DNA of 64,000 bases from positions 124,001 to 188,000 of the forward strand of contig NZ_FNVA01000005.1 of assembly GCF_900108185.1 (NCBI RefSeq), in the 5' to 3' direction. Source of the stretch: Bryocella elongata. Lineage in GTDB: Bacteria > Acidobacteriota > Terriglobia > Terriglobales > Acidobacteriaceae. Within the stretch, counting starts at the first letter, position 1. Each line of letters starts with the position of its first letter. The notes beneath the pieces are model-generated. The model saw only the letters and a program-made list of their open reading frames with translations. It did not search any database and was not told the origin of the DNA. Of the stretch, positions 8,383-17,819 are shown piece after piece. The translations under genes were made by a program, and so were the position numbers.

Positions 8383-10413
8383 ATGCAGGGCTGGGCCGCC
8401 CGCAACGCGCCGTTCGTGGCGGCTCTTCTCCTGTTCGTCTACATCGTGCAGGTCGTTCACGCCATTCGCGGTCAGTCGCTCACGTGGGATGAAGGCGATC
8501 ACATCTTCGCTGGCTACTCGCAGTGGAAGACCCACGACTACGGCCTGAATCCCGAGCACCCGCCGATGGTGAAGATGGTGGCCACACTGCCGCTGCTCTC
8601 GCTGCCGCTCAAGGTGCCGCAACTGCAGGGCCGCGACTTCAAGCTCGAAGCCTACCTCGACGGCCGCGAGCTGCTCTTCCGCAATGGGGCTGCCAGTGGC
8701 GGTCACTACGAAGCCCGCGACCTTACGCTGCGCGTGCGCTTGTTCGCGATGGTCTTCGGCCTCTTCGGTGCGCTGGTGGTCTTCTGTACGGCCCGCGAGA
8801 TGTTCTCGCCTCTCGCAGGCCTCGCCGCACTGGCAGTCTTCGTCTTCGATCCCACGGTGCTCGCGCACTCCGCCTATGTCACCACCGACATGGCCGCGAG
8901 CGGCACCATGCTCGCGACGGTGTACTGCTTCTGGCGATGGTCGCAGCGGCCCACGTTAGGGCGCCTCGCCGTAACGGGCGTCGCCGCGGGCTTCTCGCTG
9001 GCGGCCAAGCACTCAACCGTGCTGCTCGTGCCGATGCTCGTTACGTTAGCTGTCGTGGTCGTGATCGAACGGGTCCAATCGTATCCGGCGAATCGCATGA
9101 AGGCAGCGATGTCGGAGTCGCTCCGCGTTGCAGCTTCGCTGTGCGGAGTCGCAGCGGTGGCCCTGCTCGTGCTGTGGGCGTGGTACGGCTTCCACTACGC
9201 GGCACGGCCGGCAGGTCTGGCGCTCGACCCCACGCTGGCCGACTACGTGAAGCCGCTGGCTCCCGCGGAGGCCAAAGGCATCCTGCTGCTGGCGCGCTTT
9301 CATGTCCTTCCCGAAAGCTATCTCTACGGCCTCACCGACGTCCGGCGCATGGCCAACGGCATGCCGAGCTACTTCTTCGGCCACGTCTATGCGCACGGGG
9401 TGTGGCAGTACTTCCCGGTGCTCATCACCATCAAGATGACGCTAGCGATGTTGGTCGTGCTCGCGCTGAGCGTCTTCGCTATGGCCCGCGGCTGGCTGCG
9501 CGACCGCACGCAGCTGCTCTTTCTCATTCTGCCCATGGCCATCTACTTCATCGTCGCGATGACCTCGCATCTCAACATCGGCGCGCGCCATGTGTTGCCG
9601 GTCTATGTCTTCGGCTGCGTCCTCTGCGGAGCCACGCTGGTGGCGCTCTCCGAACATGGCCGAGCCTGGCGGGCCGTTGCTGCCGTGCTGCTGCTCTTCC
9701 ATGTGGGGACGTCCATCGCCTCGAGTCCCAATTACATGGCCTATGCGAACGAAGCCTGGGGTGGCCCCCGGAACACCTACAAGTACCTGTCCGACTCCAA
9801 CACGGACTGGGCGCAGCAGCTCGTCGCCGTGGCCGACTACACCCGCTCGCACAACATCCACCAGTGCTGGTTCGCGTACTTCGCCGACCCGATGCTCCTG
9901 CCGCAGGACTACGGCGTTCCCTGCAAGTCGCTGAACACCATTGACACACTCTGGGCCGGCACGGCTTACGTTGTGCCGCCGCACATCGACGGCCCCGTCT
10001 TCATCAGCGCGGGCACCCTCAACGCCTTCGAGTTCGGTTCGAGTGCGCTGAGTCCGTACAAGATCTTCGAGAAGACAAAACCCACCGACTTCATCCAGGA
10101 CGGCGTCTTCGTCTACAACGGCTCGTTCGATGTGTCTCTCGACAGCGCGATGGGCCACGTCGTAGCGGCGATGTCGCTGCTCGCAAAGAAGAACACCGCG
10201 GCCGCCGTGGCCGAAGCCCAGCTCGGGGCGCAGACCGCTCCCGGCGAGGTGTGGCCCGAAGTCACCTATGGCGATGCGTTGGCTGCAGCCCATCGCGATG
10301 CAGAAGCCCGGCAGGCCTATGAGCGTGCACTGCCAAAGATCGCGACCATGGACCCCGACGCCCGCGAGGAGTGGGAGTCGAAGGTGAAGGAGAAGGTCGC
10401 CAGGCTGCAGTAA
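8383..10413 (+). CDS. GT39/ArnT-like membrane glycosyltransferase with C-terminal repeat-like tail
   Basis: A polytopic GT-C protein of 676 residues. The first periplasmic loop has the acidic catalytic-type motif LTWDEGDHIFAGY and then LNPEHPPMVKM, both characteristic of PMT/ArnT-type dolichyl- or undecaprenyl-phosphate sugar transferases. About ten hydrophobic helices follow, then a soluble periplasmic C-terminus whose last 90 residues (VAEAQLGAQ...AEARQAYERAL) look like one or two TPR-like helices. ATG 8383 is preferred; an in-frame ATG at 8326 would overlap the flavin reductase gene by 43 bases. Acceptor and donor are unknown. A bidirectional terminator separates it from rpmA. Confidence 0.85.
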   Translation: MQGWAARNAPFVAALLLFVYIVQVVHAIRGQSLTWDEGDHIFAGYSQWKTHDYGLNPEHPPMVKMVATLPLLSLPLKVPQLQGRDFKLEAYLDGRELLFRNGAASGGHYEARDLTLRVRLFAMVFGLFGALVVFCTAREMFSPLAGLAALAVFVFDPTVLAHSAYVTTDMAASGTMLATVYCFWRWSQRPTLGRLAVTGVAAGFSLAAKHSTVLLVPMLVTLAVVVVIERVQSYPANRMKAAMSESLRVAASLCGVAAVALLVLWAWYGFHYAARPAGLALDPTLADYVKPLAPAEAKGILLLARFHVLPESYLYGLTDVRRMANGMPSYFFGHVYAHGVWQYFPVLITIKMTLAMLVVLALSVFAMARGWLRDRTQLLFLILPMAIYFIVAMTSHLNIGARHVLPVYVFGCVLCGATLVALSEHGRAWRAVAAVLLLFHVGTSIASSPNYMAYANEAWGGPRNTYKYLSDSNTDWAQQLVAVADYTRSHNIHQCWFAYFADPMLLPQDYGVPCKSLNTIDTLWAGTAYVVPPHIDGPVFISAGTLNAFEFGSSALSPYKIFEKTKPTDFIQDGVFVYNGSFDVSLDSAMGHVVAAMSLLAKKNTAAAVAEAQLGAQTAPGEVWPEVTYGDALAAAHRDAEARQAYERALPKIATMDPDAREEWESKVKEKVARLQ

Positions 10414-10439
10414 CGGCGCGTGGCGCACCACAGACACAG

Positions 10440-10467
10440 AAAGGCCCTGCCGAAGCAGGGCCTTTCG
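10440..10467. terminator. bidirectional terminator between convergent glycosyltransferase and rpmA genes
   Basis: A perfect 10-bp stem, AAGGCCCTGC (10441-10450) with GCAGGGCCTT (10455-10464), and a CGAA tetraloop. It has a T tail in one direction and T-rich sequence (from tctgtg) in the other. Confidence 0.8.
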
Positions 10468-10509
10468 ATCTTGCAGCCGAGGTCTTCGCAGACCCGGCAA
10501 GACTTACGT

Positions 10510-10785
10510 TTACGCAGGAACCGACATCACTTCGGCAGCTTCGATGTGAACGAAGCGGCCGTGCTGTCCACGGTCCTGGAACTTGACCACGCCCGACACC
10601 TTCGCGAAGAGGGTATCGTCGGAGCCGCGGCCGACGTTCTTGCCGGCCTTCAGCGGTGTGCCGCGCTGGCGGACGAGGATGCTGCCGCCGGAGACGACCT
10701 CACCCGAAAACTTCTTCACACCAAGTCGCTGTGCGTTTGAGTCGCGGCCGTTCTTGGAAGAGCCCAGACCTTTTTTATGTGCCAT
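10510..10785 (-). CDS. rpmA: 50S ribosomal protein bL27
   Basis: A 91-residue protein matching bL27: [60 protein letters not shown], then a conserved [15 protein letters not shown]. The N-terminus reaches the peptidyl-transferase centre in the ribosome. It begins with MAHKKG and has no cleavable N-terminal extension of the Firmicutes type. It lies 90 bp downstream of rplU on the same strand, the near-universal rplU-rpmA order. Confidence 0.97.
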   Translation of the reverse strand: MAHKKGLGSSKNGRDSNAQRLGVKKFSGEVVSGGSILVRQRGTPLKAGKNVGRGSDDTLFAKVSGVVKFQDRGQHGRFVHIEAAEVMSVPA

Positions 10786-10875
10786 TCGATTTGCCTCTAT
10801 TCGCGCCGGACTCTTGCGAGGGCGCTTCGAAATTTGGTGGGTCCGCTAGGAACCCTGCTCAGGGTAGAGCGAGAC

Positions 10876-11208
10876 TTACTTGGCCTCGGCCTTGAAGCTC
10901 TTGCCGTTGACCAGGATCTCGTTGATCTTCACTTCCACGAAGTCCTGGCGGTGGCCCTGGAGCTTCTTGTACTGCTTCTTGCGCTTGTAGTGGAAGACCA
11001 GGATCTTGTTGCCGCGGCCTTCGCTCACGACAGAGGCAAGAACCTTGGCGCCCGAGAGCTCGCTCTCGAACTTGCCCTCTTCGCCCGAAACGGCGAGGAC
11101 GTCAGAGAACTCAAGCGCACCATCCTGGTGCTCGGTCTTCTCAATGCGAATTTGATCGCCGGGGGAGACGCGGTACTGCTTACCGCCGGTGCGGAGAACT
11201 GCGTACAT
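10876..11208 (-). CDS. rplU: 50S ribosomal protein bL21
   Basis: A 110-residue protein starting MYAVLRTGGKQYRVSPGDQI, the conserved bL21 N-terminus, and ending in the basic region HYKRKKQYKKLQGHRQDFVE that contacts 23S rRNA. The ATG at 11208 is chosen because the family starts at MYA; the reading frame is open further upstream without conserved sequence. It is first in the rplU-rpmA operon, with a good promoter at 11396-11425. Confidence 0.96.
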   Translation of the reverse strand: MYAVLRTGGKQYRVSPGDQIRIEKTEHQDGALEFSDVLAVSGEEGKFESELSGAKVLASVVSEGRGNKILVFHYKRKKQYKKLQGHRQDFVEVKINEILVNGKSFKAEAK

Positions 11209-11395
11209 GATGAACCTCAAAACGCGCACGGCATCTGCCGCGGCTCGTGTCTTTTCCAGGGTATTCCTGAAAGATTGTGTGTCAGGAGGGGATTGCCCCG
11301 ACCGGCAGGTGGCTGGCATTCAATCGAAACATGCTCACGCCCTACGCTTGCCAGACCTGCAGCCAGAGACACGGGCTGCATCGCCAAACTAGATG

Positions 11396-11425
11396 AGTTT
11401 ACCGGCAATCGGCCCCTGAGGTCAA
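11396..11425 (-). promoter_or_regulatory. promoter of rplU-rpmA
   Basis: Reading the minus strand, TTGACC (11425-11420), an 18-nt spacer and TAAACT (11401-11396) form a near-consensus sigma70-type promoter. Transcription would give a leader of roughly 180 nt before rplU. The region 11209-11513 otherwise holds no gene, only this promoter and the divergent TAGACT at 11500-11505. Confidence 0.6.
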
Positions 11426-11516
11426 CCATGGTGCCGCCACAATTGCGGGATTTCCCATTTTCGGCGGCTTCGCCAACCTTCCCACGCGCCTCCGCAAGGT
11501 AGACTTGACCCCGGTG

Positions 11517-12911
11517 ATGCAGCGGAATTCCAGCAAACAAAGCCCCTTTCGCGCCCCGGCGATGATCTTCTGGGCGGCCTTCGGCCTCCGGATCGCAGTC
11601 ATCGTCATCGGCCGCACCTGGCGGGTCAATCCCATCGGCGGCAACTTCGAGTTCGGCTTCGAGGCCGGACGGATCGCCCGCGCCCTGGTCACGGGCCACG
11701 GCTATGCCGACCCGTTCAACGGCCACACAGGCCCCACAGCCTGGATCGCGCCGGGCTACCCTCTGCTACTGGCGCTGGCCTTCAAGCTCTTCGGCCTGTA
11801 CTCAAAGATGGCGTCGTTCTTCGTCAAGTCGGTGGACAGCCTCTTCTCCGCGGCCATCGCTCCCGCCATCTACGAGATCGCCGCCCGCTGCTTCGACTCG
11901 CGTGGGGTCGGTCGTCGCGCGTCGACGAGACTGGCTCCCATCGCGTGGTGGTCGGCGTGGACCTGGGCGCTCTATCCCGCAGCGTTGCAGTACGCCATCC
12001 ACTGGCTCTGGGACATGTCCATCGCGGCGATGCTCTTTACCTGGACCATCGTCTTTATCCTGCGCCTCGCGCGCACGGGCGAGGCCACACCCGATCAGGT
12101 CTGCTTCCCGACCAGCGAGGCCTTCGCCAACCAGAGCGAGCCGCGCTGGGGAACGTGGATCGCACTCGGCCTCACCTGGGGCGTTCTGATGCTAACCAAC
12201 CCCTCGCTCAGCACCTGCCTTCCGGCCGAGCTGTTGTGGCTTGCGTGGCAACGCCTGAGAACCCCGAGCGGTTTCAACTTCGCCCCGCTGCGTCAGCTCA
12301 TCGCCGGCACGGTCATCACCGGCGCACTCTGCGCCGCCTGCCTCGCCCCGTGGATCCTCCGCAACGAACGCGCCATGCATGCCTTCGTCCCCACCCGCAG
12401 CAACCTGGGGGTGGAGCTTTACCAGAGCACGCTCGAGGTCAACAACGGCATGCCCTGGGGTACGTCGATGCCGCTCTTCGCGGGCGCGCCGGAGTATAAG
12501 GACTACGTCCGCCTTGGCGAGGTTGAGTACTCGAAGCGCATGGGCGTCATCGGCCAGCAGCGCATCCACGACTATCCCGGCCGGTTCTGGCGCTGGACCG
12601 CACTCCGCTTCCAGTACTACTGGTTCGGCCTGCCGCATCCTGAAGATCGCAAGCCCGCGCAGGAGTTCGTGCGCCAGCTGAACTACAGCTTCATCACCGT
12701 GTGCGGCGTGCTGGGACTCTTGCTCATGTTCCGTCAGCGCATCACAGGGGCCGGCCTCATCGCGCTGATATTCTTGATGGAGCCCCTGGTCTATTACGGG
12801 GTCACCGTGCAGCCGCGTTTCCGGCATCCCATTGAGCCGTTGATGACCGTGCTGGCGGTGTATCTGTTCCGCTCTGCCGATACGAGCAGAACGTGGTCTG
12901 GAAGGGTATGA
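11517..12911 (+). CDS. GT39-like polytopic membrane glycosyltransferase
   Basis: A 464-residue membrane protein with an N-terminal cytoplasmic basic segment, a first helix (MIFWAAFGLRIAVIVIG), a loop with FEAGRIARALVTGHGYADPF and GPTAWIAPGYPLLLAL, then many hydrophobic helices. The GHGYADPF...TAWIAPGYP loop is typical of acidobacterial dolichyl-phosphate-mannose-transferase-like GT-C proteins. A TAGACT at 11500-11505 precedes a GTG (11514) and an ATG (11517) in frame; if the mRNA is leaderless the GTG may be used. Its stop overlaps the next ATG by four bases, so it is coupled to the epimerase gene, which suggests a shared glycan or polyprenyl-sugar role. Confidence 0.75.
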   Translation: MQRNSSKQSPFRAPAMIFWAAFGLRIAVIVIGRTWRVNPIGGNFEFGFEAGRIARALVTGHGYADPFNGHTGPTAWIAPGYPLLLALAFKLFGLYSKMASFFVKSVDSLFSAAIAPAIYEIAARCFDSRGVGRRASTRLAPIAWWSAWTWALYPAALQYAIHWLWDMSIAAMLFTWTIVFILRLARTGEATPDQVCFPTSEAFANQSEPRWGTWIALGLTWGVLMLTNPSLSTCLPAELLWLAWQRLRTPSGFNFAPLRQLIAGTVITGALCAACLAPWILRNERAMHAFVPTRSNLGVELYQSTLEVNNGMPWGTSMPLFAGAPEYKDYVRLGEVEYSKRMGVIGQQRIHDYPGRFWRWTALRFQYYWFGLPHPEDRKPAQEFVRQLNYSFITVCGVLGLLLMFRQRITGAGLIALIFLMEPLVYYGVTVQPRFRHPIEPLMTVLAVYLFRSADTSRTWSGRV

Positions 12912-13978
12912 CCGACACACAATCGAGCCCCCGTTACGAGATCCTCGTCACCGGTGGCTCTGGCTTCTTCGGCGGCATTCTCAAGCGCCGCCTCCTCGAC
13001 GAAGGCTTCGCCGTCACCAACATCGATCTCGTCGCGGATGACGATCGCCACGCCCATCTGACCAGCATTCAGGGCGACATCCGCAACGAGGCGCTGCTCG
13101 ATCAGCTCTTCTCGCAGCACAACTTCGCTGCCGTGTATCACGTCGCCGCGATGCTCGCGCACGACATCAAGGACGAGCGTCAGCTGTGGACCTCGAACGT
13201 CGACGGCACGCGCCTCGTCGCCGACGCCTGCATCAAGCACGGCGTGCACAAGCTCATCTTCACCTCGACCAACTGTCTGTGGGCTGAAGGCTTCGAGCGT
13301 CCCGTCACCGAGGACGATGAGCCCGCGCCCATCGAGGTCTACGGCAAGTCGAAGTGGGAGGCCGAGCTCGAGCTGGAGCACGCCCACGCGGAGTGTCCCG
13401 AGCTGCAGGTCGTTATCATCCGCTGCCCTACCATCATCTCCTCCGGCCGTCTCGGCCTGCTCGCCATCCTCTTCGAGTTCATCGAGGACGGCAAGAAGGT
13501 GTGGGTCGTGGGCGGAGGCCAGAACCGCTACCAGTTCATCGCAGCCGAAGACCTCACACTGGCCTGCCTCATGTGCCTGAACTATGAGAAGTCGGCGACG
13601 TTCAACATCGGCAGCGACGCGGTGCCGACGATGGCGCAGATGTACCAGGGAGTTATCCGCCAGGCAGGAACGAAGTCCCGTGTCGCCACGCTGCCGGAGG
13701 CTCCAACGCTCGCGCTGATGCAGCTCGCGCACAAACTGGGCGTCTCGCCGCTGGGGCCGTATCACTACCGCATGATCTCGAAGAGCTTCGAGTTCGACAC
13801 CACACGCATCAAGCGCGAGCTCGGCTGGCAACCCACGCTGACCAATGAACAGATGATGCTCCGCGCCTTCCTCTACTACCGCGACAACCGCCGCCAGATT
13901 CACGGTCGCAGCGACGTCTCGGCGCATTCGAAGGCGGCGCCCATGGGCATCATTCGGCTGCTGAAGTGGATCTCGTAA
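12908..13978 (+). CDS. NAD-dependent epimerase/dehydratase (extended SDR)
   Basis: A 356-residue extended short-chain dehydrogenase. The Rossmann motif is VTGGSGFFGGILKRRL, the adenine-site Asp is in NIDLVADD, and the active site has FTSTNCLW followed by YGKSKWEAE (Tyr and Lys of YxxxK). These enzymes epimerise, dehydrate or decarboxylate nucleotide-sugars or oxidise 3-beta-hydroxysteroid-type substrates; the exact reaction is not visible. ATG 12908 overlaps the glycosyltransferase stop as ATGA, supporting translational coupling. Confidence 0.85.
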   Translation: MTDTQSSPRYEILVTGGSGFFGGILKRRLLDEGFAVTNIDLVADDDRHAHLTSIQGDIRNEALLDQLFSQHNFAAVYHVAAMLAHDIKDERQLWTSNVDGTRLVADACIKHGVHKLIFTSTNCLWAEGFERPVTEDDEPAPIEVYGKSKWEAELELEHAHAECPELQVVIIRCPTIISSGRLGLLAILFEFIEDGKKVWVVGGGQNRYQFIAAEDLTLACLMCLNYEKSATFNIGSDAVPTMAQMYQGVIRQAGTKSRVATLPEAPTLALMQLAHKLGVSPLGPYHYRMISKSFEFDTTRIKRELGWQPTLTNEQMMLRAFLYYRDNRRQIHGRSDVSAHSKAAPMGIIRLLKWIS

Positions 13979-14030
13979 GGACCAGATGCGAGATACGGGC
14001 GTCGGGCTTTGAGGTCTGACGCTTCCATAG

Positions 14031-14065
14031 CTCAAGCTCGCGGCTCACAACCCGCAACTCGAAAC
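14031..14065. repeat. degenerate heptanucleotide array before dut
   Basis: Five 7-bp-phased units, CTCAAGC, TCGCGGC, TCACAAC, CCGCAAC and TCGAAAC, begin 52 bases after the epimerase stop. Confidence 0.55.
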
Positions 14066-14106
14066 TGATTCATACCTTCTTCAGACAGGAACGCCAGGGA
14101 ACGACG

Positions 14107-14580
14107 ATGAGCGAAGCCATGCAGACCGCAAAGACCTCCCCGCGCATCCGTGTGCAGCGCCTGCTGCCCAACGCGAATGTGCCGAAGTACGCGCACGTCG
14201 GCGACTACGGCGACCTCGCCGCCGACCTCTACGCCGCCGAGGCGGCAACGCTCGCGCCCACAGGCCAGCCCGGCTCCACGCACCTCGTCCGCACCGGCCT
14301 CGCCTTCGAGTTTCCCTCGACCCACGGTGCGCTGGTGGAAGATCGCTCCGGCCTCGCCGTCAAAGGCATCACCACGCTGGCGGGAGTCATCGACCCCGGC
14401 TATCGCGGCGAGCTCAAGGTGGTCATCACGAACCTCTCCGCGCAGCCGTTTGTCATCGAAGAAGGGCATCGCATCGCGCAGCTCCGCATCGTCGAACGTA
14501 TCCAGGCCATCTTCGAAGAGACGACCTGCGTCGATGAGACCGTGCGCGGCGCGGGCGGCTTCGGGTCAACCGGCGTTTAG
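14107..14580 (+). CDS. dut: dUTP diphosphatase
   Basis: A 157-residue trimeric-type dUTPase with all five motifs in order: DLAADLYAAE (motif 1), VEDRSGLAVKGI (2), GVIDPGYRGELKVV (3, with the uracil-discriminating Tyr and the Asp), GHRIAQLRIV (4) and RGAGGFGSTG (5, the flexible C-terminal P-loop). It hydrolyses dUTP to dUMP and pyrophosphate, limiting uracil in DNA and feeding dTMP synthesis. AGGGAACG just upstream serves as ribosome-binding site. Confidence 0.95.
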   Translation: MSEAMQTAKTSPRIRVQRLLPNANVPKYAHVGDYGDLAADLYAAEAATLAPTGQPGSTHLVRTGLAFEFPSTHGALVEDRSGLAVKGITTLAGVIDPGYRGELKVVITNLSAQPFVIEEGHRIAQLRIVERIQAIFEETTCVDETVRGAGGFGSTGV

Positions 14581-14694
14581 GTGGCGGGATCTCGTCGTTC
14601 GCGACGAGTTTGCACCGAAGGATGTATCCCGGGGGATTCACCCCGCGCGGCTGCTTCTCAAGCTCGTCGCACGGCACCTGTACACTAACCTGTC

Positions 14695-16134
14695 ATGCCG
14701 GAAAACAATCCGCGGCCCGATGAGGCCGCTCAACTCGAGGGGAGTAGTGTGTCCGATGCCGCGTCGCGCGACGCGGTGCTCTCGCCCGCGACAGCAGCAG
14801 TCGGCTCCTCCGGGCTGGTGCCAGCCGAGAAGCCCGGCCGCTTCGCCAACCTCAAGTCCTTTCGTCGCGACCAGATGTGGAGCTACTTCGGCCCCGCCTT
14901 CGTGGCGTCGGTCGCGTACATCGATCCCGGCAACTTCTCCACCAACATCCTTGGTGGCAGCCAGTTCGGCTATCGCCTGCTGTGGGTGCTGCTGTGGTCC
15001 AACGCCATGGCGATCCTCATCCAGTACCTCTCGGCCAAGCTGGGCATCGTCACCGGACGCACGTTGCCGCAGAACTGCCGCAAGCACTTTTCGAAGCGCA
15101 CCAGCGTCTTCCTTTGGGTCTGCGCGGAGATCTCCGCCGTCGCCACCGACCTCGCCGAGTTCCTCGGCGCCGCGATGGGGCTCGATCTGCTCATTGGCCC
15201 GGCGCTACTCGCCCACGGCCTCAGTCATACCACCGCGCTCTTTATCTCTGCAGCCATCTCCACCGCGCTGGTCTTCGCCATCCTCGCGCTCGATCTCGCC
15301 GGCTACCAGTGGCTGGAGCGCGGCATCATGGGCTTCGTCGGGATCATCGGCCTCTGCTACGGCTTCGAAGTCTTCCTCGTGCATCCCGATTGGCAGAAGG
15401 CCTTTTATCACACGCTGCTGCCTACCTTCGATCACGGTGCGATGAAGGAAAGCGTCTACGCCGCCGTCGGCATGCTGGGCGCAACGGTGATGCCGCACGT
15501 CATCTACCTGCACTCCGCGCTGGTGCAGCCGCGCCTCAAGACGCTCGCGCCGCCGCCGCCCAAGCGCATCCTGCCCGCCATCGTTCGCGAGTACCTGCGC
15601 TATGAACTGGTCGACGTCTTCGTCGCGATGAACGGCGCGTGGATCATCAACTCCGCGATGATCGTCATGGCTGCGGCAACCATGTTCCGTGGGCCTTCCT
15701 ACTCACCCACCATCCAGGACGCCTTCCACACGCTCGCGCCGCTGCTTGGCCGCGGTGCCGCGGTGGTCTTCGCGGTCGCACTGCTGTGCTCTGGCCTCTC
15801 GAGCTCAACCGTCGGGGTAATGGCCGGGCAGGTCATCATCGAAGGCTTCCTCGAGATCAAGTTCCCCATCTTCCTGCGTCGCTTCATCACGGTGGTCCCC
15901 GCGCTCATCGTGATGGGTGCAGGCTGGGACCCGCTCCGCATCCTCAACGACTCGCAGGTGCTGCTCAGCTTCACGCTGCCCGCCGCGCTTATCCCACTGC
16001 TGCTGCTCACCGCGCGCCGCGATGTGATGGGCGAGTTCGTCAGCGCGATTCGCACCAGCGTCACGGGCTGGGTTGTTGCAGGCATCATCGTCGCGCTGAA
16101 TGTGGTGCTCGTGGTGCAGCTGGCGATGGGCTAG
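14695..16134 (+). CDS. mntH: Nramp-family divalent metal/proton transporter
   Basis: A 479-residue polytopic protein with the two Nramp metal-binding helices: IDPGNFSTN in helix 1 and MPHVIYLHSAL in helix 6. The order of eleven hydrophobic helices fits the family, which imports Mn(II)/Fe(II) with protons. The N-terminal 50 residues are a hydrophilic, non-conserved extension. TACACT at 14681-14686 ends 8 nt before the ATG with no Shine-Dalgarno, one of the leaderless-type starts. No Fur/MntR-like operator is evident to me. A hairpin terminator follows. Confidence 0.92.
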   Translation: MPENNPRPDEAAQLEGSSVSDAASRDAVLSPATAAVGSSGLVPAEKPGRFANLKSFRRDQMWSYFGPAFVASVAYIDPGNFSTNILGGSQFGYRLLWVLLWSNAMAILIQYLSAKLGIVTGRTLPQNCRKHFSKRTSVFLWVCAEISAVATDLAEFLGAAMGLDLLIGPALLAHGLSHTTALFISAAISTALVFAILALDLAGYQWLERGIMGFVGIIGLCYGFEVFLVHPDWQKAFYHTLLPTFDHGAMKESVYAAVGMLGATVMPHVIYLHSALVQPRLKTLAPPPPKRILPAIVREYLRYELVDVFVAMNGAWIINSAMIVMAAATMFRGPSYSPTIQDAFHTLAPLLGRGAAVVFAVALLCSGLSSSTVGVMAGQVIIEGFLEIKFPIFLRRFITVVPALIVMGAGWDPLRILNDSQVLLSFTLPAALIPLLLLTARRDVMGEFVSAIRTSVTGWVVAGIIVALNVVLVVQLAMG

Positions 16135-16159
16135 CTTGCAGCCTTCCCGACAAACAACA

Positions 16160-16184
16160 AGGCCCGCCAGTAATGGCGGGCCTC
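16160..16184. terminator. bidirectional terminator between mntH and the convergent lipoprotein gene
   Basis: A perfect 9-bp stem, GGCCCGCCA (16161-16169) with TGGCGGGCC (16174-16182), with loop GTAA. Confidence 0.75.
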
Positions 16185-16188
16185 TGTC

Positions 16189-16216
16189 TACTGTCTGTTC
16201 TCTACTGTCTATCCTT
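16189..16216. repeat. degenerate heptanucleotide array, TACTGTC type
   Basis: 7-bp-phased units TACTGTC, TGTTCTC, TACTGTC, TATCCTT run into the stop codon of the minus-strand lipoprotein gene. Confidence 0.6.
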
Positions 16217-17819
16217 ACCGGTGCCCGTGCTCGCCCCCGCCGCGCGGAGCTTCATGCGGCGCAGGCGCCGGGTGAGGCGCTGGAGCTGCATGAGGTGCCG
16301 GTGCCGGCCGCGGAGCTTCCGCGTGAGGCTGCGGCGCCTGCCGCGGAGCCTCTGCGCGAGGAGCCGCCTGGGGCGCTGGGCGCTGGAAGTTCTCCGGGCG
16401 TTGCTGCTGCGGCACCACACGCTCCTGCTGCGGACGAGCCTGCGGTGCCACTCGTTGCGGCTGAGGTGTCGGCTGCGGGCGAGCGGCGTTGTTGTTGAAG
16501 CCGCCACGCGTCGTCTCAGGACGATTCACCGCCGGCTGGTTCACCGGGGTGTTCGGACGGCCTTCGAATCCACCACGATTGGCTGGGGTGTTGGGATGGG
16601 CGATCGCGCCGGGCGTTCCCGGGCGGTTCATCTCACCCGGACGGTTCATCTCCGCTCCACGATTGGGCTGTAGAGCAGGTTGACCTGGGCGATTCGCCTC
16701 ATTAGCCGGGACCCCGGGCCGGTTGACTTCACCGGGACGATTGAAGTTACCCGGCTGGTTAGGTGCACCGTTCACAACTCCGGGACGCGCATTGTTGATC
16801 GGCACCGCCACGTTGATGTGATTGCGCGTCGCGGCTTCGGTCACAGCTTCAGGCCGGCTGAAGGCCGTCTGCTGCGGACGTCCCTGATTGGCCGCGAAAC
16901 GCTGCTGCGGATCCGCCGCTGCGAACCGATGAGCCTGCTGCTGCGCCGGAACTGCGGCCACATGCTGCTCCCGCATCGCTACCCGCTCGAACGGCGCCGG
17001 GGCGCGGTTGATGCCGCCAGGACCACCGTTGTAGCTCACCCGGTTGATCGTCGTGTTGTTGTAGGTGACGTTGTTGTAGACCACCGTGCGGTTGTACACG
17101 TTGGTCACATGGCCCACGTTGGTCACGGCGCGGTTGTAGTAGAAGTCGCGCCCGTGCCAGAAACCGCCGAAGTAACCTACGCCGATATAGCCAAAGCCGT
17201 AGTTGATGCCGCCATAGAAGCCAACGTGCGGGCCCCAGTAGCCGCGGTGGAAGCGGTAGTGACCGCCGTACCAGCCCCAGTAGGGCGGCGTCCAAAGCGA
17301 ACCATACGACGGAGGCGCGACCCACACGCCAGGGACCCAGTAGTAGCCGGAGTTGCCCCAGCCCCAGTAGCCTGGCGTCCAGTAGTAGTCCGGGCCGGGT
17401 GAAGGCGGCTGCTCATAGACGGGCAACGGCGGCGGGGGCTGGTCGGCCTCGGCGCTGTAGTCCACATCGTTGTAGCTGGGGTCGGCGTAGCTCTCGTCCT
17501 GCGTGTTGTTGTAGCTGTAGTCCTGGTCCGCAACAGGCTGCTGCGGATATTCCTGGCTCTGCTGCTGCGGCGTGTAGGCCGAACTCTGGCCCCCCACCCG
17601 CGTGATCGGCGCAGCGCCCGAGGTCGTGGGAGCCGCCGCACTGGTTGTTCCGGTGGGGCACACGTTCGCCAGCGCTGGGTCCGTGCTGCTGTCGGCAGCC
17701 TGCTGGATGATCGCTGCCTGCTGGGGATCCTGGCTCTTGCAGGCCACCAGGCCCAGCACCAGAAGGGAAGCAGCGCCGGTGAAGGCCAGCCGCTGTAGAT
17801 TTTGCTTGCTCGTGCTCAT
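16215..17819 (-). CDS. YXWGXW-repeat lipoprotein with Pro/Asn/Gln-rich tail
   Basis: A 534-residue exported protein. The signal peptide ends at a lipobox, LGLVAC, so it is probably a lipoprotein. Residues about 125-215 hold YWTPGYWGWGNSGYYWVPGV and further Trp/Tyr/Gly-rich units of the YXWGXW family, followed by the NRAVTNVGHVTNVYNRTVVY segment usual in this family. The last 200 residues are low complexity (RPGEMNRPG, QPHAEAPRPAP). Such proteins are abundant in acidobacterial envelopes with no proven function. GCAGGAG precedes the ATG. The repetitive tail should be unstable in length. Confidence 0.75.
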   Translation of the reverse strand: MSTSKQNLQRLAFTGAASLLVLGLVACKSQDPQQAAIIQQAADSSTDPALANVCPTGTTSAAAPTTSGAAPITRVGGQSSAYTPQQQSQEYPQQPVADQDYSYNNTQDESYADPSYNDVDYSAEADQPPPPLPVYEQPPSPGPDYYWTPGYWGWGNSGYYWVPGVWVAPPSYGSLWTPPYWGWYGGHYRFHRGYWGPHVGFYGGINYGFGYIGVGYFGGFWHGRDFYYNRAVTNVGHVTNVYNRTVVYNNVTYNNTTINRVSYNGGPGGINRAPAPFERVAMREQHVAAVPAQQQAHRFAAADPQQRFAANQGRPQQTAFSRPEAVTEAATRNHINVAVPINNARPGVVNGAPNQPGNFNRPGEVNRPGVPANEANRPGQPALQPNRGAEMNRPGEMNRPGTPGAIAHPNTPANRGGFEGRPNTPVNQPAVNRPETTRGGFNNNAARPQPTPQPQRVAPQARPQQERVVPQQQRPENFQRPAPQAAPRAEAPRQAPQPHAEAPRPAPAPHAAPAPHPAPAPHEAPRGGGEHGHR